A DNA stretch of 64,000 bases from Actinomycetes bacterium. GTDB taxonomy: Bacteria; Actinomycetota; Actinomycetes; Mycobacteriales; Mycobacteriaceae. Shown in pieces: positions 31,333 through 39,845 of the stretch. Where the stretch lies: NCBI GenBank assembly GCA_023461275.1, contig JAEYMI010000037.1, positions 1 through 64,000 of the forward strand. Reading direction: 5' to 3'. Under the pieces are notes generated by a model that saw only the letters and a program-made list of their open reading frames with translations, did not search any database and was not told the origin of the DNA. How positions within the stretch are numbered: position 1 is the stretch's first letter; every line of letters begins with the position of its first letter. Position numbers and translations under genes: made by a program.

Positions 31333-33008
31333 TCCGACGTCGGTGATTGATAAACGTCGTCGGTCGGGCCGGCATCGACGACTCGGCCTTTGGACATCAC
31401 GATCACCTCGTGCGCGATCTGTTTGACCACCGCGAGGTCATGGGTGATGAAGAGATAGGTCAGCCCGAGTTCGCGTTGCAGACCGTTGAGCAAGGTGAGG
31501 ATCTGCGCCTGGACCAACACGTCGAGCGCCGAGACCGCTTCGTCGAGAACGATCACCTCGGGCCGTAGCGCCAACGCCCGCGCGATCGCAACCCGTTGGC
31601 GTTGACCGCCGGACAGTTCGTTGGGAAAGCGCTGCATCACCGATGACGGCAGCGCCACCAGGTCGAGGAGTTCACGAACCCGCGCGATACGTGATGCCTT
31701 GTCGCCGATTCCGTGTACCGCGAGCGGTTCGGAGATCGCCCGATAGATCGAATACATCGGATCGAGTGAGCCGTAGGGGTTCTGGAACACCGGCTGCACT
31801 CGTCGGCGAAAGTCCTTGGCCGCCGGACCTTTCAGCGAGGTGACGTCGTGTCCGTCGAACAGCACCGAACCCGACGTAGGTGTCCTCAGCCCCAACACCA
31901 TCTGCGCGACCGTCGACTTGCCCGACCCGGATTCACCGACCACGGCTGTGGTGGTTCCTCGCCGAAGCGTGAAACTCACCGAGTCGACGGCACGGAATGT
32001 GCTCGTTCCACGGAACGGGACCGAACCCCGGATCGGGAACTCCTTCACCAGATCTGTGGCCACCAGGATGTCCTCGGATCGAGGGTCGGCGTCCGACTGT
32101 GCGCCTGAGGCCCCCGGTCCCGTCGGCTGGGTGGGCAGAACCTGTTCGGCGACCGTCGAATCGAGGTGTCGGGCCGCGAGTGATGGTGCCGCCCCGACGA
32201 GGCGTTTGGTGTAGTCGTGCTGCGGGTTCTGCAGAATATCCAGGGCCGGACCGGATTCCACCAGTCGACCCCGATACATGACCAGCAGATGACTGGCACG
32301 TTCGGCGGCGAGCCCGAGGTCGTGGGTGATCAATAGCACCGCGGTGCCCAGCTCGCTGGTGAGAGTGTCGAGGTGATCCAGGATCTCGCGCTGCACTGTC
32401 ACGTCGAGAGCGGAGGTCGGTTCGTCGGCGATGAGCAGTTTCGGACGTCCGGCAAGCCCGACGGCGATCAGCGCCCGTTGCTTCATGCCGCCGGAGAACT
32501 CGTGCGGGAACTGGTTGGCACGCTTGTCGGGATCACGCAGGCCGGCCTCTCGGAGAAGCTCAACAGCGCGCTTGCGTGCCTGGCCGCGCGAGGCAGCGCC
32601 GTTGGCGACCAGCGTTTCTCGCACCTGGAAGCCGACGCGCCAGACCGGATCGAGATTGGTGTTGGGGTCCTGCGGCACCAGACCGATACCACTGCCCCGC
32701 ACCCGCTCGAAGTCGCGTCGCGACGCGTGCGCCAGATCGGTTCCGTCGAACAGGATCTGCCCGCCGGTGACTTTGCCGGTGCCCTGCAGCAGACCGAGAA
32801 TCGCCGCAGCCGTGGTGGATTTACCCGAGCCGGACTCCCCGACGATAGCGACGGTCTGTCCGGGATAGACCGTGAAGTCGACACCACGCAATGCCGCGAT
32901 GCTTCTGCCCTGGGACCGGAATTCCACTTGGAGATCACGAACATCCAGAAGCGGACTCGGACTGCTTGCGGTGGAGACATTTTCGGTTGCCACGGAATCG
33001 GACGACAT
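31275..33008 (-). CDS. Dipeptide/oligopeptide ABC transporter, two fused ATPase domains
   Basis: A 577-residue fusion of DppD- and DppF-like ATPases. The first domain has Walker A GESGSGKST, a signature FSGGMKQRALIAVGLAG and Walker B LLIADEP; the second has GESGSGKST, LSGGQRQRVAIARALAL and VIVLDEA. Each is followed by an oligopeptide-type C-terminal segment (QNPQHDYTKRLVGAAP and QSPTSDYTRTLIDAIPG). It is last in a four-gene importer and overlaps the permease by ATGA. One fused subunit replaces the usual two. Confidence 0.9.
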   Translation of the reverse strand: MSSDSVATENVSTASSPSPLLDVRDLQVEFRSQGRSIAALRGVDFTVYPGQTVAIVGESGSGKSTTAAAILGLLQGTGKVTGGQILFDGTDLAHASRRDFERVRGSGIGLVPQDPNTNLDPVWRVGFQVRETLVANGAASRGQARKRAVELLREAGLRDPDKRANQFPHEFSGGMKQRALIAVGLAGRPKLLIADEPTSALDVTVQREILDHLDTLTSELGTAVLLITHDLGLAAERASHLLVMYRGRLVESGPALDILQNPQHDYTKRLVGAAPSLAARHLDSTVAEQVLPTQPTGPGASGAQSDADPRSEDILVATDLVKEFPIRGSVPFRGTSTFRAVDSVSFTLRRGTTTAVVGESGSGKSTVAQMVLGLRTPTSGSVLFDGHDVTSLKGPAAKDFRRRVQPVFQNPYGSLDPMYSIYRAISEPLAVHGIGDKASRIARVRELLDLVALPSSVMQRFPNELSGGQRQRVAIARALALRPEVIVLDEAVSALDVLVQAQILTLLNGLQRELGLTYLFITHDLAVVKQIAHEVIVMSKGRVVDAGPTDDVYQSPTSDYTRTLIDAIPGAGIDLAG

Positions 33009-33973
33009 CAGCGTGTCCTCGCTTTCGGATCGAGGGCGTCACGCAGAACGTCACCGAGCATCATGAACACCAGGACGGTGATCGCCAGTGCCGCAGCGGG
33101 ATAGAACAAGACCGGCTGTCCTTCGCGGAGCAGGTTCTGGCCGGCCGCGATGTCGATGCCCCAGGACACCGCGGTCGACGGCAACCCGATACCGAGGTAG
33201 GACAAGGTCGCTTCGGTCACGATGAACACACCCAGCGAAATCGTGGAGATCACGATGATCGGACCGAGGCAGTTGGGCACCACATGCACGCACAGGGTGC
33301 GCAACCGTGATGAGCCCAGCGAGTGCGCCGCATCGATGAATTCCTCATTGCCGGTCGACAGCGCCGACGAGCGCGCGATACGGGCGATCTGCGGCCAACT
33401 GAACAGCAGCAGCACCAGCACCACCGTGTACACCGTTCGCGCCGAGATCATCTGCATCGTCACCACAGCGGCCAGGATGAGCGGGATCGCGAAGAAGATG
33501 TCGGACAACCGGGAGATCACCGAATCCAGCCATCCGCCGTAGAACCCGGCGACCACACCCAGCGTTCCGCCGACCAGCACGACGGCGATCGTGGACAGCA
33601 CACCGACGAGCACCGAATCCCGCGCCCCATAGATCACCCGGGCATAGATGTCGTGGCCTTGCAGATCGGTGCCGAACCAGTGTTGGGCACTGGGCGGCAG
33701 CAGTGAGTCGGCCAGGTCGGCATACCGAGGGTCCTGATGTGCGAAAAGCCCTGGGAACGCAACGATCAGCAGGATCAGGGCGAGCAGGATCATCGACACG
33801 ATGAAGACCGGTTTGGTGCGCAGCTCCAGCCACGCCGACTTCCAGAAGCCCGCGGGATCGACGTCGTCATCGACGACGTCGGTGCTACGTACCTCCACCT
33901 CGTCGGCGTCGGCCACGAAGCGTTCCTGGCCGGGAAAGAAACTGCGCGTTGCGCTCTCGGGGGTCTCAGGCAT
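33008..33973 (-). CDS. Peptide ABC transporter permease (DppC-like)
   Basis: A 321-residue permease with an N-terminal cytoplasmic stretch, first helix PVFIVSMILLALILLIVAFP, and the DppC segment HWFGTDLQGHDIYARVIYGAR. The EAA loop is EEFIDAAHSLGSSRLRTLC. The ATG at 33973 overlaps the end of the DppB-like gene by eight bases, and its stop overlaps the ATPase start as ATGA. Confidence 0.9.
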   Translation of the reverse strand: MPETPESATRSFFPGQERFVADADEVEVRSTDVVDDDVDPAGFWKSAWLELRTKPVFIVSMILLALILLIVAFPGLFAHQDPRYADLADSLLPPSAQHWFGTDLQGHDIYARVIYGARDSVLVGVLSTIAVVLVGGTLGVVAGFYGGWLDSVISRLSDIFFAIPLILAAVVTMQMISARTVYTVVLVLLLFSWPQIARIARSSALSTGNEEFIDAAHSLGSSRLRTLCVHVVPNCLGPIIVISTISLGVFIVTEATLSYLGIGLPSTAVSWGIDIAAGQNLLREGQPVLFYPAAALAITVLVFMMLGDVLRDALDPKARTR

Positions 33974-34892
33974 AGCGAATCCTCGGATCGAGTGCGGCAT
34001 AAAGCAAGTCGACGACGATGTTGCAGATCAGGTAGATGAGCACCAGCACGGTGACAAACGAGACCACTGTCGGCGCCTCCCCACGGACCACGGCCTGATA
34101 GATGGTTCCGCCGACCCCGGGGATGTTGAAGATGCCTTCGGTGACCACCGCACCGCCCATCAGCGCGCCAATGTCGGCGCCCAGAAACGTCACGACGGGG
34201 ATCAGCGAGTTACGCAGCACGTGCACCACGATGACGCGCGGCCTCGACAACCCCTTCGCCGACGCGGTCCGCACATAATCGGCGGTCAGGTTCTCGGCGA
34301 TCTCTGATCGGGTCAGCCGCACCACGTAGGCGAAAGAGACTGCGCCGAGCACGAATCCGGGCAGGATCAGGTGGTAGAAGTCCAGATTTCCGCCGACAGT
34401 CACCGGAAAAATGTGCCACTTCACGCCGAACAGATACTGGGCGATAAAGCCGAGGACGAAGATCGGGATGGCGATGATCACCAACGTCACGATCAGGATC
34501 GCCGTGTCATACCAGCGCCCCTTGGCCAGGCCGGAGATGATGCCGAAGATGACACCGGCGACCGTCTCCACCACCAGTGCGATGAGTGTCAGGTTGACCG
34601 TCACCGGGAATGCTCGCTTCATCACGTCGTACACCGGCTGCCCGGAAAAGGAGGTACCGAAGTCGAGCCGGAAAACCCCGGCGATGTAGTGGAAGTACTG
34701 CACGAAGAATGGCCGGTCGAGGTAATACTGCGAGCGCAATTGCTCAACGAGGGCCGGCGACATGGGTTTTCCGCCACCCAACGCGCTGATGGGGTCCGCC
34801 GGGACGAGGAACACCAACGCGTAGATCAGGAACGTCGCGCCGAAGAAGACGATCACCATCTGGCCGAGACGGATCAGGAGGTATCGAGTCAT
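33966..34892 (-). CDS. Peptide ABC transporter permease (DppB-like)
   Basis: A 308-residue permease with DppB hallmarks: RYLLIRLGQMVIVFFGATFL as first helix, LVPADPISALGGGKPMSP, and the EAA loop ADYVRTASAKGLSRPRVI. Six helices are expected. ATG at 34892, five bases after the binding-protein stop; a longer frame to 35003 would overlap that gene and is rejected. Confidence 0.9.
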   Translation of the reverse strand: MTRYLLIRLGQMVIVFFGATFLIYALVFLVPADPISALGGGKPMSPALVEQLRSQYYLDRPFFVQYFHYIAGVFRLDFGTSFSGQPVYDVMKRAFPVTVNLTLIALVVETVAGVIFGIISGLAKGRWYDTAILIVTLVIIAIPIFVLGFIAQYLFGVKWHIFPVTVGGNLDFYHLILPGFVLGAVSFAYVVRLTRSEIAENLTADYVRTASAKGLSRPRVIVVHVLRNSLIPVVTFLGADIGALMGGAVVTEGIFNIPGVGGTIYQAVVRGEAPTVVSFVTVLVLIYLICNIVVDLLYAALDPRIRYA

Positions 34893-34897
34893 TCCGG

Positions 34898-36544
34898 TCA
34901 CCCCTTGGCTTCTTTGGAGATGTTCGGATAGTCGGGCAATCCGTTCCACGTCAGTTGCGCGGAGACCTCCGCACCGACACCGCCGATGTAGGTGTCTCCC
35001 CACATCGGTATCGACGGTAGATCCCGGAGCAGAACCGCTTGTGCGTCATTGACTTTGGTGTATGCGCTGGTCGGATCGAGCTCGACTTCGGCCGCCTTGA
35101 GTTTGGCGTCGAATTCCGGGCTGGAATAGACGGCGTCGTTGGAGCCGGCGCCGGTGACGAAGATCGGTGCCAGAAACTCGATCATCGACGGATAGTCACC
35201 CTGCCAACCGGCGCGAAGCGCACCGGTAGCGGTGTGGTTGGTTGCCTGATCACGCAGCTCTTTGAACGTCGGCTGCGGGGCGCCATGGGCGTCGATGCCC
35301 AAGGTGTTCTTGATCTGGTTGGTTGTCGCGTCAACCCACGCCTGGTGGTCACCGTCGGCGTTGTAGGCGATGGTGAAGGCTCCCGTCCACGGTGATATCG
35401 CATTTGCCTTGGCCCACAACTGCTTTGCACGGTCGGGCTGATAGTCCAGGACATCGCTGCCCGGAATGTGCGGATCGAAGCCGGGCAGCGTCGACGCGGT
35501 GAAATCGCGAGATGGTGTGCGCGCGTTGGGGAATATGGCGTCGATGATCTGGCGGCGGTTGATCGACATGGAGATCGCCTGTCGCCGCAACGTGCCCTCC
35601 TCACCCGAGAAGTGCGGGAGGTAGAAGGGAATGGCGAAGCCTTGATTGGCGGCGATCTGCTTGACCAGTGCCCGGTCCCCGAGAATGCGGCGGTAGCTGC
35701 GCAATGCGCTGGTCGGGAGGATTTCCAAGACATCGAGGTTGCCCGACTGGAGGTCGGCGTAAGCGGTGTCGATGCTGGAGTACATGGTGAAGGTGATGCC
35801 GCCGTTGCGCGGCTTGTCCGGCCCTTTGTAGTCGTCGTTGCGGATCACGTCGATCTGCACGTTGTGGCGCCATGCGTCCGGCCCGGCCATCTTGTATGCC
35901 CCATTGCCGATGGGATGTTCACCGAACTTCGTAGCGCCCTCGCTGAAGAAGACGTCGGGCAGCGGTTTGAACGGCGTGAAGCCCAGTCCCAGTTTGAAGT
36001 CGATGTTCGGCTGGCTCAGCCGGATGGTGAAGGTGTGGTCGTCGACGACCTTCAGACCCGACATCTCGGTCAGCGTCGACTTCTCGGCGGCCACGGCGTC
36101 ATAGCCCTCAATCGGCTCGAAGAAGCTCTGCTGCAGTTGGGCATTCACCGTTGCCGCGCCGAAGTTCCAAGCGCGGACATAGTTCTCGGCCTTGACCGGT
36201 GTGCCGTCGGTGAAAGTCCAGTCCGGCTTCAGATGCACCGTGTAGTTCTGGTTGTCGGTGGTGTCGACCGATTGGGCATTGGCAAGTTCCGGGGTGCCGT
36301 CAGCGCGGTAGGCGTACAACCCCGTGAACAATGAGTCGACGACACGACCGCCTTGGTTCTCTGCGGTGTTGGTGGTCACGAGTCCGTTCTGCGGTTCACC
36401 GGCGAACACCGTGACGATCGCATTCGGTCCGGTAGTGGTGCCGACGCTGCGCGCGCCCTCCATGCTGCATCCGGCCACCAAAACCACCGCGGCCAGCGCC
36501 GTCGACACCGACAGCATCATCACTCGCACCCGTTGCAGTCCCAT
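34898..36544 (-). CDS. Peptide ABC transporter substrate-binding lipoprotein
   Basis: A 548-residue family-5 solute-binding protein (OppA/DppA type). A signal peptide with lipobox ends at Cys26 (VLVAGC). Motifs include VVDSLFTGLYAYRADGTPEL, YTVHLKPDWTFTDGTPVKAE and RRQAISMSINRRQIIDAIFP. ATG at 36544 with GGAAGG just upstream. First gene of the importer, so it sets peptide specificity, which is not predictable here. Confidence 0.9.
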   Translation of the reverse strand: MGLQRVRVMMLSVSTALAAVVLVAGCSMEGARSVGTTTGPNAIVTVFAGEPQNGLVTTNTAENQGGRVVDSLFTGLYAYRADGTPELANAQSVDTTDNQNYTVHLKPDWTFTDGTPVKAENYVRAWNFGAATVNAQLQQSFFEPIEGYDAVAAEKSTLTEMSGLKVVDDHTFTIRLSQPNIDFKLGLGFTPFKPLPDVFFSEGATKFGEHPIGNGAYKMAGPDAWRHNVQIDVIRNDDYKGPDKPRNGGITFTMYSSIDTAYADLQSGNLDVLEILPTSALRSYRRILGDRALVKQIAANQGFAIPFYLPHFSGEEGTLRRQAISMSINRRQIIDAIFPNARTPSRDFTASTLPGFDPHIPGSDVLDYQPDRAKQLWAKANAISPWTGAFTIAYNADGDHQAWVDATTNQIKNTLGIDAHGAPQPTFKELRDQATNHTATGALRAGWQGDYPSMIEFLAPIFVTGAGSNDAVYSSPEFDAKLKAAEVELDPTSAYTKVNDAQAVLLRDLPSIPMWGDTYIGGVGAEVSAQLTWNGLPDYPNISKEAKG

Positions 36545-36769
36545 GAACCTTCCGATCACACGACGACCAAACCTCGTTCGATTCGCACGGTTTCCCCCAC
36601 GATCGGTTCTCGACTTCCGAACGACTCTAGGGCAGATCTCCTTTGCTGTCCTAACGGAATCGGGCGAATCGCCCAACCTGGACATCAGGTCCTGGGCAGC
36701 AAGGCTGCATAACGACGAGGGCCCCGCCCATCATGTGCCGGGCCCGCGCCGGGAAGATCGTGGTGAAAC

Positions 36770-37759
36770 TCAGCCGTTGCGGAACCAGCCGGAGCTGTAG
36801 ATGTTCCAGATCGCACGCTGCCAGTAACCCCACGCGTGGGTTCCGGTGAGCGGGAAATCAGTGCGCAGGTTGACACCGGCCAGCGGCGCGGCGAGAGCGA
36901 ACGTACGGCTTTGTTCGCCCGAGACCGCCTCGATGACCGACGAGTTGAAGCCGGTGATGAAGAAGTCGGTGTTGTTGGCACCCGGTGGTTGATGATCTCC
37001 CCAGATGCCGGTGCCCGCGTACATCCACAGGTGCAGGCCGTTCATCGACGGCAGGTTCTGAATCGGTGAGTGCGCGAACGCCTCGGCGTTGGGGAACCAG
37101 CCCCACATGTCGTTGAGGTTGTAGTGGCCGGCATCCCACGCAGCGCCACGCAGCATCGTCTGCATTCCGGTGGCCACGAGGTTCATGAAGCCCGACATCG
37201 ACACGACGCGCCGGTAGAGATCGCGACGCTCATTCGCGATGATCACCGCCTGGCTGGCCGACATCGACAGACCGACCAGGGTCCGGTTGTGGAATCCGTG
37301 GCGATCCAGGAAATTCGGCAGGCTGCCCTTGAGGACGCTTTCCCAGCGGTAAGGGTTACGCTGTCCGGCGCTCGGCGAAGCCCGAACCCAGTCCGCGTAG
37401 AACGACGACTGACCGCCGATCGGCATCACGACGTTGTAGCCGCGCAGCGCAAGGTATGCGACGTTGGTGTCGGTCTCCCAGCCATTGAAGTCGTTCCGGG
37501 CGCGCAGTCCGTCGAGGAAGATGATCGTCGGTGCCTGCGATGGCGTGGTCGTCTGTGACGGCCAGACGCGCACCGACACGGGGTGATCCATCCCGTAGTT
37601 CTCGATGCGCTCGTTGATGAAGCCCTTGATCTGACTGGGCGGCGGGCCCCATGCGTGAGCGTTACCGACCCCTGCGATCAGTGCCGCGACCAGCGCAAAT
37701 GTGATCACAACCAAGGAAATAGCGCGTGTACGCAACACTGCTCGACACGACTTCACCAT
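36770..37759 (-). CDS. Mycolyltransferase (antigen 85 family)
   Basis: A 329-residue secreted esterase of the antigen 85/PS1 family, which transfers mycolic acids to trehalose and arabinogalactan in the outer cell envelope. A signal peptide (AISLVVITFALVAALIAG, cleavage near AHA) is followed by FLDGLRARNDFNGWETDT, GGQSSFYADW, nucleophile Ser in VGLSMSASQA and catalytic His in TGTHAWGYWQ. Its presence is strong evidence for a mycolic-acid-containing host. ATG at 37759. Confidence 0.93.
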   Translation of the reverse strand: MVKSCRAVLRTRAISLVVITFALVAALIAGVGNAHAWGPPPSQIKGFINERIENYGMDHPVSVRVWPSQTTTPSQAPTIIFLDGLRARNDFNGWETDTNVAYLALRGYNVVMPIGGQSSFYADWVRASPSAGQRNPYRWESVLKGSLPNFLDRHGFHNRTLVGLSMSASQAVIIANERRDLYRRVVSMSGFMNLVATGMQTMLRGAAWDAGHYNLNDMWGWFPNAEAFAHSPIQNLPSMNGLHLWMYAGTGIWGDHQPPGANNTDFFITGFNSSVIEAVSGEQSRTFALAAPLAGVNLRTDFPLTGTHAWGYWQRAIWNIYSSGWFRNG

Positions 37760-37907
37760 TGTGTAATTTCTCTTCCCACGTAACGACGTCCGCCCCTAAG
37801 CGTGCCATACGGGGGTGGTGGCCTCATATCATCTCACCGGAATTGGCGTATTCAGAGGAACGACGCTCCGGCGTCTCGACGGGTCCGCGACCCCGGCGGA
37901 ACCGGTC

Positions 37908-38228
37908 TCACGACCCGAGAATCTTGGCTTTCTGCGCGGCGAACTCCTGCTCGGTGAGCACTCCCTGATCGCGAAGCTGTCCCAGTTGGGTGAGCTGCGC
38001 GATGACTTCATCAGTAGACGCGGCAGCCGGTGCGGCCTGGGGCGCGGCGTACTGGGGCTGGGGCTGGGGTTGCGGGGACTGGGGTTGGGCGTACTGCGGC
38101 TGGGGTTGCTGCTGAGCCGATTCCTGCGCCCAGCGATTGGCCTGGCGTCGGGACACACGATTGCTGACGCTGGTAGCGGTACCGGCGATGACGGCGGTGC
38201 GAGCAGCCGCCCGGATCAGACCTGGCAT
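37908..38228 (-). CDS. SHOCT-domain protein
   Basis: A 106-residue protein with a basic N-terminus, a Gln/Pro-rich low-complexity linker (QQQPQPQYAQPQSPQPQPQ), and a C-terminal SHOCT domain (VIAQLTQLGQLRDQGVLTEQ then EFAAQKAKIL). SHOCT modules mediate oligomerisation or membrane association. It follows a DUF6325 gene by 54 bases on the same strand, a pairing seen in other actinobacteria. Confidence 0.82.
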   Translation of the reverse strand: MPGLIRAAARTAVIAGTATSVSNRVSRRQANRWAQESAQQQPQPQYAQPQSPQPQPQPQYAAPQAAPAAASTDEVIAQLTQLGQLRDQGVLTEQEFAAQKAKILGS

Positions 38229-38282
38229 GGTGAAGCCTCTCTCGGAAAAGTCGTTGATGGTTGTTGTCGGGATTCGGTCCGG

Positions 38283-38714
38283 TCAGGATTCGGCGGCGTC
38301 GAGCGCCTCGAGCAGGGCCGTGGCCGGAATCCGGCCCGAGGCGACCACTTGGGCGCCGTTGTTGGCGAATGCGGTTACCAACGGTTCTGCCCACGCGTTC
38401 TCCCACACCAACACCGCCGCAGCCGCGCCGGGCTCGAGTGCGCCGGCGGCTTCGGCCAGATCGTCGTCGTCGAGAAGGTCTGCGGACGCGCCGTCGAGCG
38501 CGGTGAACTCGGCACCCAACTCGTCGATCGCGAGACTCACGACGGAGCCGTCCTCGCCCTTCTGGATGAACGCCACATCGAGGATTCGAACAATGCCGCG
38601 GTCGACCAGATCGATGATGTGCGGGATGGCACTTCCGTCGGGCTTGCCGGATGTCCATTCGACGACGAGGTAGTCGATCGGCCCCAGGGCAACATCTGCC
38701 GCGGACTGCGTCAT
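38283..38714 (-). CDS. DUF6325-family protein
   Basis: A 143-residue protein beginning ALGPIDYLVVEW, then IIDLVDRGIVRILDVAFIQK, and a later helical region with PGAAAAVLVWENAWAEPLV. These match the DUF6325/DUF1269-like group, which has no established activity. ATG at 38714 with AGGAG upstream; an upstream extension to 38816 is rejected. Paired with the SHOCT gene below. Confidence 0.8.
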   Translation of the reverse strand: MTQSAADVALGPIDYLVVEWTSGKPDGSAIPHIIDLVDRGIVRILDVAFIQKGEDGSVVSLAIDELGAEFTALDGASADLLDDDDLAEAAGALEPGAAAAVLVWENAWAEPLVTAFANNGAQVVASGRIPATALLEALDAAES

Positions 38715-38851
38715 GGTGAACTCCTGATTGTTGTTGTCACAGACGACCCTAGTGTCCCGGATCAACCACGGCGCCCGATTCATTCGAGACGGATGACATT
38801 CCAAGCCGGCGCTCACCGATCGCGCGCAAACCGTGTCCTACGCTGACGCAT

Positions 38852-39550
38852 GTGAGCAGTCGATCGGTGCGCCTGGTTCTCGCCGCGGTGCTCATCGCCG
38901 TGGCAGGCGTCTGCTATTCATCGTGGGTTCTGGAATTCCTGTGGTCGAGTCCGTTGGACCCACTACGCAGTTTCCTCAGCGAGCTCGACGCCGCACACCG
39001 CCCGCACCGCGGGGTCTACGTGGCCGGTGACGTCATCACCGGTTCGTGCGCCATCGCGTCGTGTCTGGTGCTGTTGCTGCCCCGGCCGGCGTTCAGGGGA
39101 TGGATTCCGATCACCACGATTGTGGCGTTCGGAGCGTTCGGTGCGTCGACGGTTGCCGACGCACTCCTGCCCATCGAGTGCATCCCGGGCATCGACCCGA
39201 ATTGTCCGTACGAGCCGAGCGGACTACTCCCCCAACTTCACCACATCCACGCATTGACCTCCACGCTCGCGGTCTTCTCCATATTCGTCACAATGATCGC
39301 GGGAACGGTTGCCGCACATCGCAATCGAATATGGCCACTGCTACGGCGCGCCGGTCTCGGCGTGCTGGCCGTCGTCGCGCTCGCCACTGTCTGGATGCTC
39401 GTCGCCGACAACCTGCACGGCGACTACCGCCTCGGCCTCGCACAGCGGATTCAGGTGGGTGGCATCAGCGTCTGGGTGGTGCTGTGGGGCGTTGCCGTGG
39501 CGATGTCACGACCGCGCGATTCGACCGGCTCCGAGACCGCCGACTGGTAG
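38852..39550 (+). CDS. DUF998-family membrane protein
   Basis: A 232-residue protein with about six transmembrane helices. DUF998 features are the early PLRSFLSELDA loop and ADALLPIECIPGIDPNC facing outside, with two Cys that could pair. GTG at 38852 chosen. Family function is unknown; divergent from the DUF6325/SHOCT pair across 137 bases. Confidence 0.8.
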   Translation: MSSRSVRLVLAAVLIAVAGVCYSSWVLEFLWSSPLDPLRSFLSELDAAHRPHRGVYVAGDVITGSCAIASCLVLLLPRPAFRGWIPITTIVAFGAFGASTVADALLPIECIPGIDPNCPYEPSGLLPQLHHIHALTSTLAVFSIFVTMIAGTVAAHRNRIWPLLRRAGLGVLAVVALATVWMLVADNLHGDYRLGLAQRIQVGGISVWVVLWGVAVAMSRPRDSTGSETADW

Positions 39551-39602
39551 AGAGGAAGGCGTACCGCCACCGATCCCCCACACCCAGGAAGCAGGGAGTG
39601 CC

Positions 39603-39821
39603 ATGAGCGACAACGTCTACCGCATTGTGGAGATCGTCGGGTCGTCGCAGACCAGCACCGACGACGCGATCCGCAATGCCATCGCACGGGCCGACCAGAC
39701 ATTGAACAATCTGGCCTGGTTCCAGGTCATCGACACCCGTGGCCACATCGAAGACGGCGCGATCGCTCATTTCCAGGTCACCGTTAAGGTCGGCTTCACC
39801 CTGGAAGCACTCGACGGTTGA
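39603..39821 (+). CDS. Dodecin, flavin-storage protein
   Basis: A 72-residue dodecin. Family motifs are YRIVEIVGSSQTSTDDAIRN, TLNNLAWFQVIDTRGHIEDG (flavin-stacking Trp) and AHFQVTVKVGFTLE. It assembles as a dodecamer that binds flavins or coenzyme A. ATG at 39603 with GGGAG upstream. It is convergent with the acyl-CoA ligase gene. Confidence 0.95.
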   Translation: MSDNVYRIVEIVGSSQTSTDDAIRNAIARADQTLNNLAWFQVIDTRGHIEDGAIAHFQVTVKVGFTLEALDG

Positions 39822-39845
39822 GCCGCCGCTGAGCAGAACCGACGC